A stretch of DNA of 7,677 nucleotides from Pseudomonadota bacterium (GCA_021795795.1 JAJYPA010000392.1:1-7677); one strand, 5' to 3'; positions 1-6,907 are shown, counted from the first letter of the stretch. The notes: generated from the sequence alone by a model not told the origin. A program made the numbers and translations.

Positions 1-401
1 ACGAGCCTTTTTTGTGCATCGATCAGCGGCACCAAACCGATTTTCCGTCGGGTAATGAGCGCACGAAATTCAGAGATGGGTGCATCAGGCATCAAGCTCA
101 GTACGGGCGATGTCATGATCTGCTCGGCAAATTGCACCGGCCCCAATTCTTTCTGAACGTGCCGCACAGACTCGTAGGCACCAATGGCCGAAGTTCGTGG
201 CGCAGCGCCATCAGCCATTTCACCCTGCAATTCTTCTCGCCAGGCATCATGACCTGAATGATCTTCGTCTGTATCTTGGACTCGCCGCGTGCTGTTCGTT
301 GGAACAACGGCCTGAGGCTGGCTAGGCATGGCAGAAGGCGACAATGCCTGATTCAGCGTCAGGTGGTCACTTATACCCGGTCCAAAAACGATGAAACTCA
401 T
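1..401 (-). CDS. CBS-domain protein, N-terminal part (runs off left edge)
   Basis: A leftward reading frame stays open from an ATG at 401-399 to the window edge, giving 133 full codons. Residues 1-90 are a polar, low-complexity leader (Ser/Pro/Asp/Glu-rich, starting MSFIVFGPG) that I do not recognise. From about residue 92 it becomes a typical CBS-domain opening: AEQIMTSPVLSLMPDAPISE, then a segment containing RRKIGLVPLID. CBS pairs usually bind adenine nucleotides and regulate attached or partner proteins; the ligand and any effector domain lie outside the window. A weak purine-rich ribosome site (GGAAAGAG) sits about 10 bases upstream. The gene follows sbcB by 54 bases on the same strand with no clear terminator between, so it may be co-transcribed. 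The CBS identification is from recognised motif pattern; the role is unknown. Confidence 0.8.
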   Translation of the reverse strand, partial: MSFIVFGPGISDHLTLNQALSPSAMPSQPQAVVPTNSTRRVQDTDEDHSGHDAWREELQGEMADGAAPRTSAIGAYESVRHVQKELGPVQFAEQIMTSPVLSLMPDAPISEFRALITRRKIGLVPLIDAQKRL

Positions 402-455
402 ATCCAGCCCACTCTTTCCAAAACGTGAACAAGCCTCTTTCAGACCGCCGTGAAA
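402..455 (-). other. sbcB-CBS gene gap
   Basis: These 54 bases lie between the sbcB stop and the CBS gene start. I see no convincing promoter or terminator; TTTCA and TGAAA (minus strand) can form a 5-base stem with an 8-base loop but no T-run follows. Co-transcription of the CBS gene with sbcB is therefore possible. Confidence 0.3.
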
Positions 456-1943
456 CTATCTTCGAATTCGCGTTTCTCCCCAGGCTTTGAGTTGAGTCAG
501 TAGCGCAAGAGTCGCTTCATCTCGATAGGCCGCATCAGCCATCAAGGCATCGATTGCCGCGAAAAATCCCGCAAAACCCATATAACGCTGGTCAGGTGCG
601 GCATTCAAACGTGAATCCACCAAACTTTGCCATTGAGTCCGTTCGTCCTCATTCAATAAATCGGGCCGCAAGCGGGCGACAAACCTGAATACCATTTCCG
701 GCAAGCGCGCATCCTGCCACGACTGCGCCATAAGCTTGCGCAGGGCCTCGGTCACCGGCACATCCTGTGCACTGCCTCCCGCGGCCATCGCCTGATCAAA
801 CACCCGGTTGAAATCATCCAGCAGATATCGATCTGCATTCGGCATGAATCCTTCATACAGGGCACATTCCGCATCCTGTAAAGCAAATGCGGGCGGCTCG
901 GCCAATACCGCATGTAATTTATCGGCAACTTCACGCTTGAATTGAGCCATGGTGCGTGTATTTTTTTGTACCGCGTCTAAATCGAGTTGCATCCGCTCGA
1001 CGATATCCCCTTCTTTGAGGATGGTGTTGGCGACCACCACCGGGGCACGATTGAGATGCAACAGCTTGATGGGCAGCCGATGCTGGTTATCTTGTGCATC
1101 CGCGTCTCGCAGAAAACGCCGCGCCGCGAGTGTTTCCATATCGTCATCAAGCACTTCGGTAGGGTCGAATCTCAAATCCCAAAGCAGACGCTGCGTATTG
1201 ATGCCCTGCACTTGTCCAAGGTTGGCGAATACGGACGCACTGCCAAGCGTGGAGGAGATGCGTCCGGAGACATGCACGAAGGATTCACGCTCCGGGTTAT
1301 CCACGAAATCAGCCACAACGGCTTTCTTGCGCAGGCTCAAAAGGTAACCGAACAGTTTGGGCGACTGGGCGCGCATCAGTCGCGCGAAGGCAAGTGTGGC
1401 TTCAACATCACCCAAGGCATCGTGCGCGTTGGCGTGGGCGATTTCATTGGCTTTGGTCAATGCCTCGAGCCGCAAGGTAGGCGCGCCCTGCTCGTCCGTG
1501 GGCCATTGAATGCCTTCAGGCCGCAACAGGCGAAACGCCCGGGCGGCATCCAGCACATCCCAGCGACTATTGCCTGATTTCCATTCATGGGCATAAGGAT
1601 CGCGCAAATTACGCCAGAACATGAAGCGCAAAAGCTCGGCATCAAAGCGCAGGCTGTTGAAACCCACAGCGCAGGTGTCTGGTTGCATCATTTCGGCATG
1701 AATGAGTGCGGCGAATTCCGCTTCGGGCCGACCACCGGAAGAGGCGAGTGTTTGAGGCAAAATGCCCGTGACCAGCACGGCCTGGGGGTGCGGCAACACT
1801 TCGGGCGAGAGCGTGGCATAAAGCGTTATGGGCGAGCCGATAGGCTCTAGCTCGTCATTGGTTCGCAAGGCTGCGAACTGTATTGGGCGATCGCAACGCG
1901 GATCGGAACCGGTGGTCTCTAAATCGTAGAACAGAAAACTCAT
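456..1943 (-). CDS. sbcB: Exodeoxyribonuclease I (SbcB)
   Basis: Exonuclease I degrades single-stranded DNA 3' to 5' in the cytoplasm and acts in recombination and mismatch repair; in Escherichia coli it binds the tail of SSB. The 495-residue product is slightly longer than the E. coli protein (about 475). The DEDDh nuclease domain fills roughly residues 1-200. Its catalytic set is visible: D7 and E9 in FYDLETTG, D101 in FNSLRFD, and H174 and D179 in NAHDALGDVEAT. Further landmarks are DNSRWD-like GNSRWDVLD (124-132), RPEGIQWP (141-148) and FVHVSG (about 222-227), which begins the SH3-like part; the helical C-terminal domain follows. The start ATG (1943-1941) overlaps the upstream slt stop by one base (TGATG), which suggests translational coupling. 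No clear ribosome site of its own is visible. All key residues are present, so it should be active. Confidence 0.97.
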   Translation of the reverse strand: MSFLFYDLETTGSDPRCDRPIQFAALRTNDELEPIGSPITLYATLSPEVLPHPQAVLVTGILPQTLASSGGRPEAEFAALIHAEMMQPDTCAVGFNSLRFDAELLRFMFWRNLRDPYAHEWKSGNSRWDVLDAARAFRLLRPEGIQWPTDEQGAPTLRLEALTKANEIAHANAHDALGDVEATLAFARLMRAQSPKLFGYLLSLRKKAVVADFVDNPERESFVHVSGRISSTLGSASVFANLGQVQGINTQRLLWDLRFDPTEVLDDDMETLAARRFLRDADAQDNQHRLPIKLLHLNRAPVVVANTILKEGDIVERMQLDLDAVQKNTRTMAQFKREVADKLHAVLAEPPAFALQDAECALYEGFMPNADRYLLDDFNRVFDQAMAAGGSAQDVPVTEALRKLMAQSWQDARLPEMVFRFVARLRPDLLNEDERTQWQSLVDSRLNAAPDQRYMGFAGFFAAIDALMADAAYRDEATLALLTQLKAWGETRIRR

Positions 1944-4084
1944 CAGTTACCCGCAACTCGATCGGCGACGACAGTGGCTGCGGGTTTAACTGAAGACAGA
2001 GTCGTCGGATTGCTTGCCTGGACGGGTGTGAGCAATGAAAGCAGATTATCCGTATTCTGCGTTGATTTCGATTCAGGCTCCATCGATTCTCTCCACGCGT
2101 AAATCATGGTCGCAGACAGCACGGCCCGAACATAATTACGTGTTTCATCGAACAAAATCGTATCCACCCAGACATCACCCGGCAGATTCCGATCTTCCGG
2201 CAACCACTGGCGCACCCTGCCGGGACCTGCGTTATAAGCAGCAATCGCCAGTGGCAGTTGACCGTTGAACTTGTCTTTAAGGTAAGAGAGATAAGCGGCG
2301 CCGAGGGTGATACTGGTCTTGGGATCATGCAGGTTCATCGTCGTCAAACCCAGATCGGCCTTGCGATTGATCCAGCGCGCGGTGTTTGGCATGAGCTGCA
2401 TCAATCCTTGCGCACCCGCACCTGAGCCGACATCGCTCATGAACAGACTTTCCCGCCGAATCACCCCATACAGCCAGTTTGAAGCGATGCCTTGCGCCTT
2501 GGCCTGAGCGTCCACCGTCGACTCCCAAGGGGTCGGAAATCGCGCCGCAAACCAGCGCGGATCGTCCTGTTTGTTCATTCGGGCAATGGCGATGGATACA
2601 CGATCATGCCATTTTGACTGCTCGGCAAGCAGGGTTAGTGCGGGAATCTGCTCGGGGGGTATTTCCTTGAGCGCGGACAAAAACGCCCGCCGGGCATCAT
2701 CTGTCAACCCCGCTGCATGCAAGTAAAACGCAAGTTGTATGGTCGGGTTCTTCTCCACTTCACGGGTATTCATCACTGGCAGCGGAGGAGTTTTGGGCCA
2801 CGGATAGGCAATTCCCAGGCGATCGGCCGCAAGCAGTCCGTAATAATCCGGGGTATGCACCAATGCCTGCCACCGCGCACGGGCTTCCTGACTCCGACCC
2901 AGCTCGGCATCAGCACGCGCCAGCCAATACTGCCACTGCGGCGTTTGGGTGAGATCAACTGGCATGGTATTGATAGCGACTTTCAGCCGCGCCCAATCCT
3001 CCGCACGTAAAGCGGCACGAGCCGTCCAGGTGCGCGTTTCTTTATCCTGAACCGATTCGGGTAAAGCCATCAGCCAGTCATACGCCTGCGGCATGCGGGT
3101 ATAGGCGGCCTTCAGCGCGATAACGCGGGCAATTTCGGCCTGTTCATCCGACTTGATTTGCCAGGACTTAGGCAACTGCGCAAGCAAATCATGCGCGGCT
3201 TGCGGGTCACTGCGCCCCAGCCCATTGAACGCCTGAATGAGCAGCGCCTGTTCGTCGTGACCGGGATATGAATGGTATCGTTTCAGCGCCTGTTGCAAGG
3301 TGCTTTGAGGATCCTGACGAGCCTCATCCCAACGCTTGAAATAGGTGTCCAATCCATTGATCTTTCGCGATGTTCCATCCCGAACCAAATACGAGGCGAA
3401 GCTCGGATTGCCCGCGATCATCGACGCCTGAATTCGCTGACGATAAAGATTTGGCGTTAGCTTGTCATTGGCCCGCAACCACTTGAAGATCGAATCGCAA
3501 TAGGGTGGCTGGTTGGGGCCTTGGGCCCAGAATTGTTCTGCATCCTTGACCTGCTGTTCAGACAACGTCCCAAGCTCTAGTGCCGCTTGCCAACCCTGAC
3601 AACTAAGCCGTCGGTTGGATTTCAGTTCAGGAGCGACTGCTTGAAGTCGTTGATAGTCGGCAAATTGTTGCTTGCTAATCAAGCGATTCAATGTCTGGCT
3701 TTTCAACTGCGCGCTGAATACGTAATCCGGGTGCGCCTGCAAGAACGCAATGACGGGTGCAGTGTCAGAGGTCGGCGGATCGAGCAGGAAACGGAAGCGA
3801 AGATAGGTCGCCAATGGATTATCCTTCAGTGCAGCGATTGCAGCATCAACTGCGGCAGAATCACCTTGAGCGATGGCCGCCATTCCGGCCAGAAAGGCAG
3901 GCGGCGGCGTCCAATCGGTAATGACATTTGGAGTGACATGGGTGGTGGCTGGGCTTATGGTCGGCTTGGGCACGTTCGCATCTGCATGAGCACGTGCGAA
4001 CACCATCGTCGTGAGCACCATGATCGGTAACAACAACCTTTTCCATCGAACGAAAAGGTTGCGTAATGATCGATCCGAATTCAT
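1943..4084 (-). CDS. slt: Soluble lytic murein transglycosylase (Slt70 family)
   Basis: This enzyme cleaves the MurNAc-GlcNAc bond of peptidoglycan with formation of 1,6-anhydro-MurNAc, in the periplasm. With the start chosen here the product is 713 residues. Residues 1-34 form a signal peptide: basic start (RSLRNLFVRWKR), hydrophobic core (LLLPIMVLTTMVF), and a cleavage site near ARAHA. A long superhelical U/L-type region (about 55-520) made of alpha repeats follows. The C-terminal SLT domain shows catalytic E545 in VIRRESLF, GLMQLMP (560-566), AYNAGPGR (616-623) and ETRNYVR (647-653). A Ser/Thr-rich tail of about 60 residues follows the last motif and is longer than in the E. coli enzyme. 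The frame extends up to 4195, but the ATG at 4084 has AGGTGG 8 bases upstream and begins a proper signal peptide. The ATG at 4090 is only 2 bases from that site. Confidence 0.95.
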   Translation of the reverse strand: MNSDRSLRNLFVRWKRLLLPIMVLTTMVFARAHADANVPKPTISPATTHVTPNVITDWTPPPAFLAGMAAIAQGDSAAVDAAIAALKDNPLATYLRFRFLLDPPTSDTAPVIAFLQAHPDYVFSAQLKSQTLNRLISKQQFADYQRLQAVAPELKSNRRLSCQGWQAALELGTLSEQQVKDAEQFWAQGPNQPPYCDSIFKWLRANDKLTPNLYRQRIQASMIAGNPSFASYLVRDGTSRKINGLDTYFKRWDEARQDPQSTLQQALKRYHSYPGHDEQALLIQAFNGLGRSDPQAAHDLLAQLPKSWQIKSDEQAEIARVIALKAAYTRMPQAYDWLMALPESVQDKETRTWTARAALRAEDWARLKVAINTMPVDLTQTPQWQYWLARADAELGRSQEARARWQALVHTPDYYGLLAADRLGIAYPWPKTPPLPVMNTREVEKNPTIQLAFYLHAAGLTDDARRAFLSALKEIPPEQIPALTLLAEQSKWHDRVSIAIARMNKQDDPRWFAARFPTPWESTVDAQAKAQGIASNWLYGVIRRESLFMSDVGSGAGAQGLMQLMPNTARWINRKADLGLTTMNLHDPKTSITLGAAYLSYLKDKFNGQLPLAIAAYNAGPGRVRQWLPEDRNLPGDVWVDTILFDETRNYVRAVLSATMIYAWRESMEPESKSTQNTDNLLSLLTPVQASNPTTLSSVKPAATVVADRVAGN

Positions 4085-4092
4085 CTTCATAT

Positions 4093-4098
4093 CCACCT
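4093..4098 (-). promoter_or_regulatory. Ribosome binding site deciding the slt start
   Basis: On the minus strand AGGTGG lies 8 bases before the ATG at 4084 and only 2 before the ATG at 4090. This favours 4084 and argues against the longer frame opening at 4195, which would put an implausible hydrophobic stretch before the real signal peptide and overlap the divergent gluQ start. Confidence 0.7.
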
Positions 4099-4128
4099 GC
4101 TGCAGAGCCGCCTGAATCATGGCCAAGG

Positions 4129-4157
4129 TTGGCATTTGAACGACCCAAGACCATAGT
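4129..4157 (+). promoter_or_regulatory. Candidate sigma-70 promoter for gluQ
   Basis: TTGGCA (4129-4134, five of six matches to the -35 consensus) and CATAGT (4152-4157, four of six to the -10) are separated by exactly 17 bases. Transcription would begin at about 4163-4166, at or just before the gluQ ATG at 4167, so the message would be leaderless or nearly so. GCCAA-GG-TTGGC (4122-4133), a small inverted repeat, overlaps the -35 box. This is pattern matching only; I found no equally good promoter for slt on the other strand within 4085-4166. Confidence 0.35.
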
Positions 4158-4166
4158 AACGAGATA

Positions 4167-5102
4167 ATGGACAGAACGAAATGGCACCTCGCCATCGAAT
4201 CAAATTCCCCCTATATCGGTCGATTTGCACCGACACCTTCGGGCGCATTGCATCTGGGTTCTCTGGTAGCCGCACTCGGCAGTTATCTTGATGCGCATGC
4301 GCACAACGGGATATGGAAAGTACGGATTGACGATCTGGACGAACAACGGTGCCTGCCGGCAACAACCGAGCAAATCATCACCCAACTCTCGGCACATGGG
4401 CTGGTGCCCGATGGCGAAATTGTCCGGCAGCGAACCAGACATGATATCTACACGGAGGCGTTGAACCGATTGGCGGATATCGCCCTCACCTACCGCTGCA
4501 TCTGCACGCGCAAAGAGCTCCGTGATGCCGTAAAAAACGGGCGGGCCAGTGAAGGTCTCGCCGGTCCCATTTATCCGGGCACGTGCCGGGAACGCGCTGT
4601 TTCCGAACACGAAATGGCAGGCATTCGATTTATCGTGCCCACCGAGACCATCCAATTCACCGACCGCTTTCTGGGGCAGATAGAACAATCATTATCCACA
4701 ACCATCGGTGACCCGATTTTGCGGCGGTCGGACGATGTTTTTGCCTATCACTTGGCCGAAGTCGTCGACAACCGAATGATGGGCATCACCCACGTGGTGC
4801 GCGGCGCCGACCTCTCAGCGCTCACACCACTTCATATCGCCCTGCATCAGGCCCTGTACCCAGATACGCCAACGCCAGTGTACGGTCACTTGCCGCTTGT
4901 GCTGGGCAGCAATGGACTCAAACTCAGCAAGACCAATCACGCGCCTGCATTGAATACTCACCGTGCGCGAGAAAATCTCATGGCGGCCGCTGTACACCTT
5001 GGGCTGAAAACACCGACAGGGCAAAACGGGATTGAGGTAATGCGCGCAGATTGGACCGAACAATGGGCGAAGCAGTACCTAAAAACAGCCAATTCCCGTT
5101 AA
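4167..5102 (+). CDS. gluQ: Glutamyl-Q tRNA(Asp) synthetase (GluQRS)
   Basis: GluQRS is a truncated relative of glutamyl-tRNA synthetase without an anticodon-binding domain. It activates glutamate and attaches it to queuosine at position 34 of tRNA(Asp). The 311-residue length matches the family (about 300). The N-terminus YIGRFAPTPSGALHLGS (16-32) carries the HIGH-type ATP motif, and LKLSKTNHAPAL (251-262) is the KMSKS-type loop. Zinc ligands of the family are visible as C111, C113, Y136 and C140; the 22-residue gap between C113 and Y136 is longer than the roughly 11 I recall for E. coli YadB. VRGADL (211-216) is also conserved. The ATG at 4167 has only a weak purine-rich stretch (CGAG) upstream, but no later start codon precedes the conserved N-terminus, so it must be close to right. 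Its common neighbour dksA is not in this window. It converges on ycgN with a 16-base gap. Confidence 0.95.
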   Translation: MDRTKWHLAIESNSPYIGRFAPTPSGALHLGSLVAALGSYLDAHAHNGIWKVRIDDLDEQRCLPATTEQIITQLSAHGLVPDGEIVRQRTRHDIYTEALNRLADIALTYRCICTRKELRDAVKNGRASEGLAGPIYPGTCRERAVSEHEMAGIRFIVPTETIQFTDRFLGQIEQSLSTTIGDPILRRSDDVFAYHLAEVVDNRMMGITHVVRGADLSALTPLHIALHQALYPDTPTPVYGHLPLVLGSNGLKLSKTNHAPALNTHRARENLMAAAVHLGLKTPTGQNGIEVMRADWTEQWAKQYLKTANSR

Positions 5103-5118
5103 ACATTCCGACCCCATA

Positions 5119-5586
5119 TTAAGGGCTTTCTTCTAAAGGCCACTCAACAATATGTTCCGGCCAGTCATCCTCATCCAGTCCATCGACTAGCCGCGCTCGC
5201 CCAATAACCGCAAAACCCGCCGTTCGAGCGGAATCAGCCTGGCCGGTTTTCAACGGATGCCATTCGGGCAAATCACGCCCCTCGGCCAATCGACGATAAG
5301 CACAAGTCGCCGGCAACCAATGAAATTCATCCAGATCCTCGGGTTTGAGCCAGACACAGGTGGGCACTTTTTCATGTCGGTTCTGATAGTCACCGCAACG
5401 GCAGGTGTTCAAATCCAGCAAATCGCAAGCCAGATCGGTGTAGTACACCGTGACTTCGCTATCGTCTTCATCGGAAATTTTTTGCAGGCAGCACTTCGCG
5501 CAACCATCGCAGAGCGACTCCCACTCTTCGGCTGTCATTTCAGACAAACGTTTACTCAGCCAGAACGGCTTGTCTTGTTCAGTCAT
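5119..5586 (-). CDS. ycgN: YcgN-type UPF0260 cysteine-rich protein (YkgJ/CxxCxxCC family)
   Basis: The 155-residue product closely resembles E. coli YcgN along its whole length: FW-SK-L-EM--EWESLCDGC near the N-terminus, WLPATCAYR (90-98) and LAEGRDLPEWHPL (100-112) in the middle. The defining cluster is C26-x2-C29-x2-C32-C33. Further cysteines at 54, 62, 64, 77 and 95 make a metal or iron-sulfur site likely (inference; the family has no established reaction that I can name). No signal peptide or membrane segment is seen, so it should be cytoplasmic. The ATG at 5586 has AAGGCG 5 bases upstream, and the stop of the preceding lipoprotein gene is only 9 bases away, so the two are very probably one transcript. 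Confidence 0.93.
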   Translation of the reverse strand: MTEQDKPFWLSKRLSEMTAEEWESLCDGCAKCCLQKISDEDDSEVTVYYTDLACDLLDLNTCRCGDYQNRHEKVPTCVWLKPEDLDEFHWLPATCAYRRLAEGRDLPEWHPLKTGQADSARTAGFAVIGRARLVDGLDEDDWPEHIVEWPLEESP

Positions 5587-5595
5587 ACATACGCC

Positions 5596-5826
5596 TTACT
5601 GCTGCTCTGCTTGCTTGAGGTGCTGATCCTGCAACTTCTGGGCGGCATCAATCTGCCGTTTGGCTGAATCCAAATCCTGCTTGGCCGCCTTGGCCGCTTG
5701 CGCCTCGGCAGCGGCATTAGTTGCGGTGCCACCAGCACCACATCCCGATACGATTAGCGCAGAGAGGACAAGCACGCCTCCTGCCAGCACCAACCATGGT
5801 TTTTTCAGATACATCGTCCCATCCAT
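5596..5826 (-). CDS. Small Ala/Gln/Lys-rich lipoprotein
   Basis: The 76-residue product has a short basic start (YLKKP), a hydrophobic core (WLVLAGGVLVLSALI) and a lipobox VSGC with C29 as the lipidated residue, so it is a predicted lipoprotein. Glycine rather than aspartate follows the cysteine, which in the E. coli Lol rule favours the outer membrane. The 48-residue mature part is almost entirely Ala, Gln, Lys, Asp and Glu and should be a single helix, perhaps coiled-coil. It resembles Lpp in size and style, but it ends in EQQ rather than the C-terminal lysine that Lpp uses to attach to peptidoglycan, and I do not recognise a family. GGAGGT lies 8 bases before the ATG at 5826; the ATG at 5832 is only 2 bases away and the one at 5865 has no site. 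It is followed by ycgN on the same strand. Confidence 0.8.
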   Translation of the reverse strand: MDGTMYLKKPWLVLAGGVLVLSALIVSGCGAGGTATNAAAEAQAAKAAKQDLDSAKRQIDAAQKLQDQHLKQAEQQ

Positions 5827-5834
5827 TTTCATCG

Positions 5835-5840
5835 ACCTCC
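5835..5840 (-). promoter_or_regulatory. Strong ribosome binding site for the small lipoprotein
   Basis: GGAGGT on the minus strand ends 8 bases before the ATG at 5826, which sets the start of the lipoprotein. It is the strongest ribosome site in the window and suggests this small protein is made in quantity. Confidence 0.7.
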
Positions 5841-5863
5841 GACCAGCCAAATAAAACTGGATC

Positions 5864-5893
5864 ATTGTGACTGTACTTCGTTATTGAGTTCAA
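5864..5893 (-). promoter_or_regulatory. Candidate promoter for the lipoprotein-ycgN unit
   Basis: Reading leftward, TTGAAC (5893-5888) and CACAAT (5869-5864) each match four of six consensus bases and are 18 apart. Transcription would begin near 5857, leaving a leader of about 30 bases that contains the GGAGGT site. This is a weak match found by eye. Confidence 0.25.
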
Positions 5894-5895
5894 TG

Positions 5896-5929
5896 ACCCA
5901 CAGCCTGCAATTTAAACAACGGTGTGGGT
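5896..5929. repeat. Inverted repeat ACCCACA-N20-TGTGGGT in the divergent promoter region
   Basis: Perfect 7-base arms (5896-5902 and 5923-5929) flank 20 bases. The candidate -35 box of yebC lies between the arms, and the right arm falls in that promoter's spacer; the left arm is 3 bases beyond the candidate lipoprotein -35. The position suits an operator serving both genes. It could also be chance, since 7-base arms are not rare. Confidence 0.35.
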
Positions 5930-5941
5930 TTGAGTTAGAAT
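5913..5941 (+). promoter_or_regulatory. Candidate sigma-70 promoter for yebC
   Basis: TAAACA (5913-5918, four of six) and TAGAAT (5936-5941, five of six) are 17 bases apart. Transcription would begin near 5948, leaving a leader of about 25 bases that contains CCGGAG (5958-5963), the ribosome site 9 bases before the yebC ATG. Confidence 0.4.
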
Positions 5942-5972
5942 CCTCGCTCACGATTTTCCGGAGCAGAACCTC

Positions 5973-6686
5973 ATGGGCAGAGCCTACCAGAACCGCAAAG
6001 AATCCATGGCCAAAACGGCCGATGCCAAAGCCAAGGTCTACAGCAAGTATGGCCGCGAGATTTACGTCGTGGCCAAAACCGGTGGCACCGACCCCAACGG
6101 CAATCTGGCGCTGCGCAGCATGATCGAACGTGCGAAAAAGGATCAGGTACCTGCCCACGTCATCGAAAAGGCCATTGAAAAAGCCAAGGGCGGTTTCGGC
6201 GAAGACTACACTCCGGCACGTTATGAAGGGTTCGGCCCCGGTGGCGTGGTGGTTCTGGTCGATTGCCTGACCGACAACCCCAATCGCACCATAGGTGACG
6301 TGCGCAACTGTTTCACCAAAACCAAGACCAAGCTCGGCACGCCGGGCACGGTCATGCACCAGTTCGATCACTCCGCTATTTTTGTGTTCAATAGTGAAGA
6401 AGATGCCGTGCTCGAAGCCCTGCTGATGGAAGATGTCGATGTCACCGATATCGAAAGTGAAGATGGCAAGGTGACCGTATTCGTCCCCCAAACAGAATAC
6501 AGTAAGGCCCGTCAGGCCCTGATCCACACCTTTGGCGAGATCGATTTCGATGTGGATGAAATCCAGTTCGTACCCAAAACCTCAACACCAATCAGTGGTG
6601 ACGACATAGAAACCATGGAAAAACTACTGGACATGCTCAACGACGTTGAGGATGTTCAGAGCGTTTATCACGATGCAGCATTCTAA
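5973..6686 (+). CDS. yebC: YebC/PmpR/TACO1 family protein, YeeN (YebC2) type
   Basis: The 237-residue product is a full-length member of the YebC family (about 235-250 residues). The family was long annotated as transcriptional regulators; some members are now linked to relief of ribosome stalling at proline runs, and mitochondrial TACO1 is a relative. Conserved blocks are [10 protein letters not shown] (26-35), [24 protein letters not shown] (51-74), RYEGFGPGG (83-91), NRTIGDVR (104-111) and DVQSVYH (227-233). The start [14 protein letters not shown] is that of the YeeN/YeeI group rather than the MAGHSKW start of classic YebC, so this is probably the second paralogue type. The start is supported by CCGGAG 9 bases upstream and by the conserved MGR; an internal ATG at 6006 would remove it. 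The gene ends in tandem stops (TAA TAG). No terminator hairpin is evident before the IS debris. Confidence 0.95.
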   Translation: MGRAYQNRKESMAKTADAKAKVYSKYGREIYVVAKTGGTDPNGNLALRSMIERAKKDQVPAHVIEKAIEKAKGGFGEDYTPARYEGFGPGGVVVLVDCLTDNPNRTIGDVRNCFTKTKTKLGTPGTVMHQFDHSAIFVFNSEEDAVLEALLMEDVDVTDIESEDGKVTVFVPQTEYSKARQALIHTFGEIDFDVDEIQFVPKTSTPISGDDIETMEKLLDMLNDVEDVQSVYHDAAF

Positions 6687-6709
6687 TAGGAGTCACTGAA
6701 GGTACTTGA

Positions 6710-6907
6710 GCGGGTTGTGCAGAGGATGAGCGGTTGATGGACAGGTTCAAGATGGACTCTCTGCTTGCCGACAAAGGCTACGACAGCGACGACATCCTGA
6801 AAAAAGCCCAAACCCATGGTACACAAACCATGATGGCGCCACGCAAGAATCGCAAACAACCCAAGACATACGACAAAGCGCTCTACAAGCTGCACCACCT
6901 CGTCTGA
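6710..6907 (+). pseudogene. Transposase fragment, IS5 family (IS427-like)
   Basis: An open frame from 6710 to the TGA at 6905-6907 (ATG at 6737, 56 residues from there) encodes ADKGYDSDDILKKAQ, then PRKNRKQPKTYDKALYKLHHLV. This is the pattern of the C-terminal third of IS427-group transposases, where the first block holds the second catalytic aspartate and KLRHLVENAF normally follows with the catalytic glutamate. The frame stops straight after HHLV, so the glutamate and everything beyond are gone; the first two thirds and the left end are also missing. The fragment begins within about 25 bases of the yebC stop. It cannot be active. The break coincides with the end of the neighbouring IS. Confidence 0.75.

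Noticed and set aside
12..307. Short open frames on both strands (plus 12-257, minus 113-307)
   Set aside because: They are out-of-frame shadows of the CBS-domain gene, which is the only frame there with recognisable protein sequence.
987..1577. 196-codon open frame on the plus strand inside sbcB
   Set aside because: It is antisense to the conserved nuclease domain, with no recognisable motif and no good ribosome site.
4085..4195. Upstream extension of the slt frame to an ATG at 4195
   Set aside because: It would put 37 residues ahead of a good signal peptide, overlap the gluQ start, and ignore the AGGTGG site placed for the ATG at 4084.
5100..5145. Possible bidirectional terminator between gluQ and ycgN
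   Set aside because: The gap is only 16 bases without a stem. GGGCTTT and AAAGGCC (5122-5142) pair imperfectly with a bulge and lie inside the ycgN end.
5862..6527. 221-codon open frame on the minus strand opposite yebC
   Set aside because: It lies antisense to a clearly conserved gene, has no recognisable domain and its composition (Phe/Gly/His-rich) is what the reverse of yebC codons gives.
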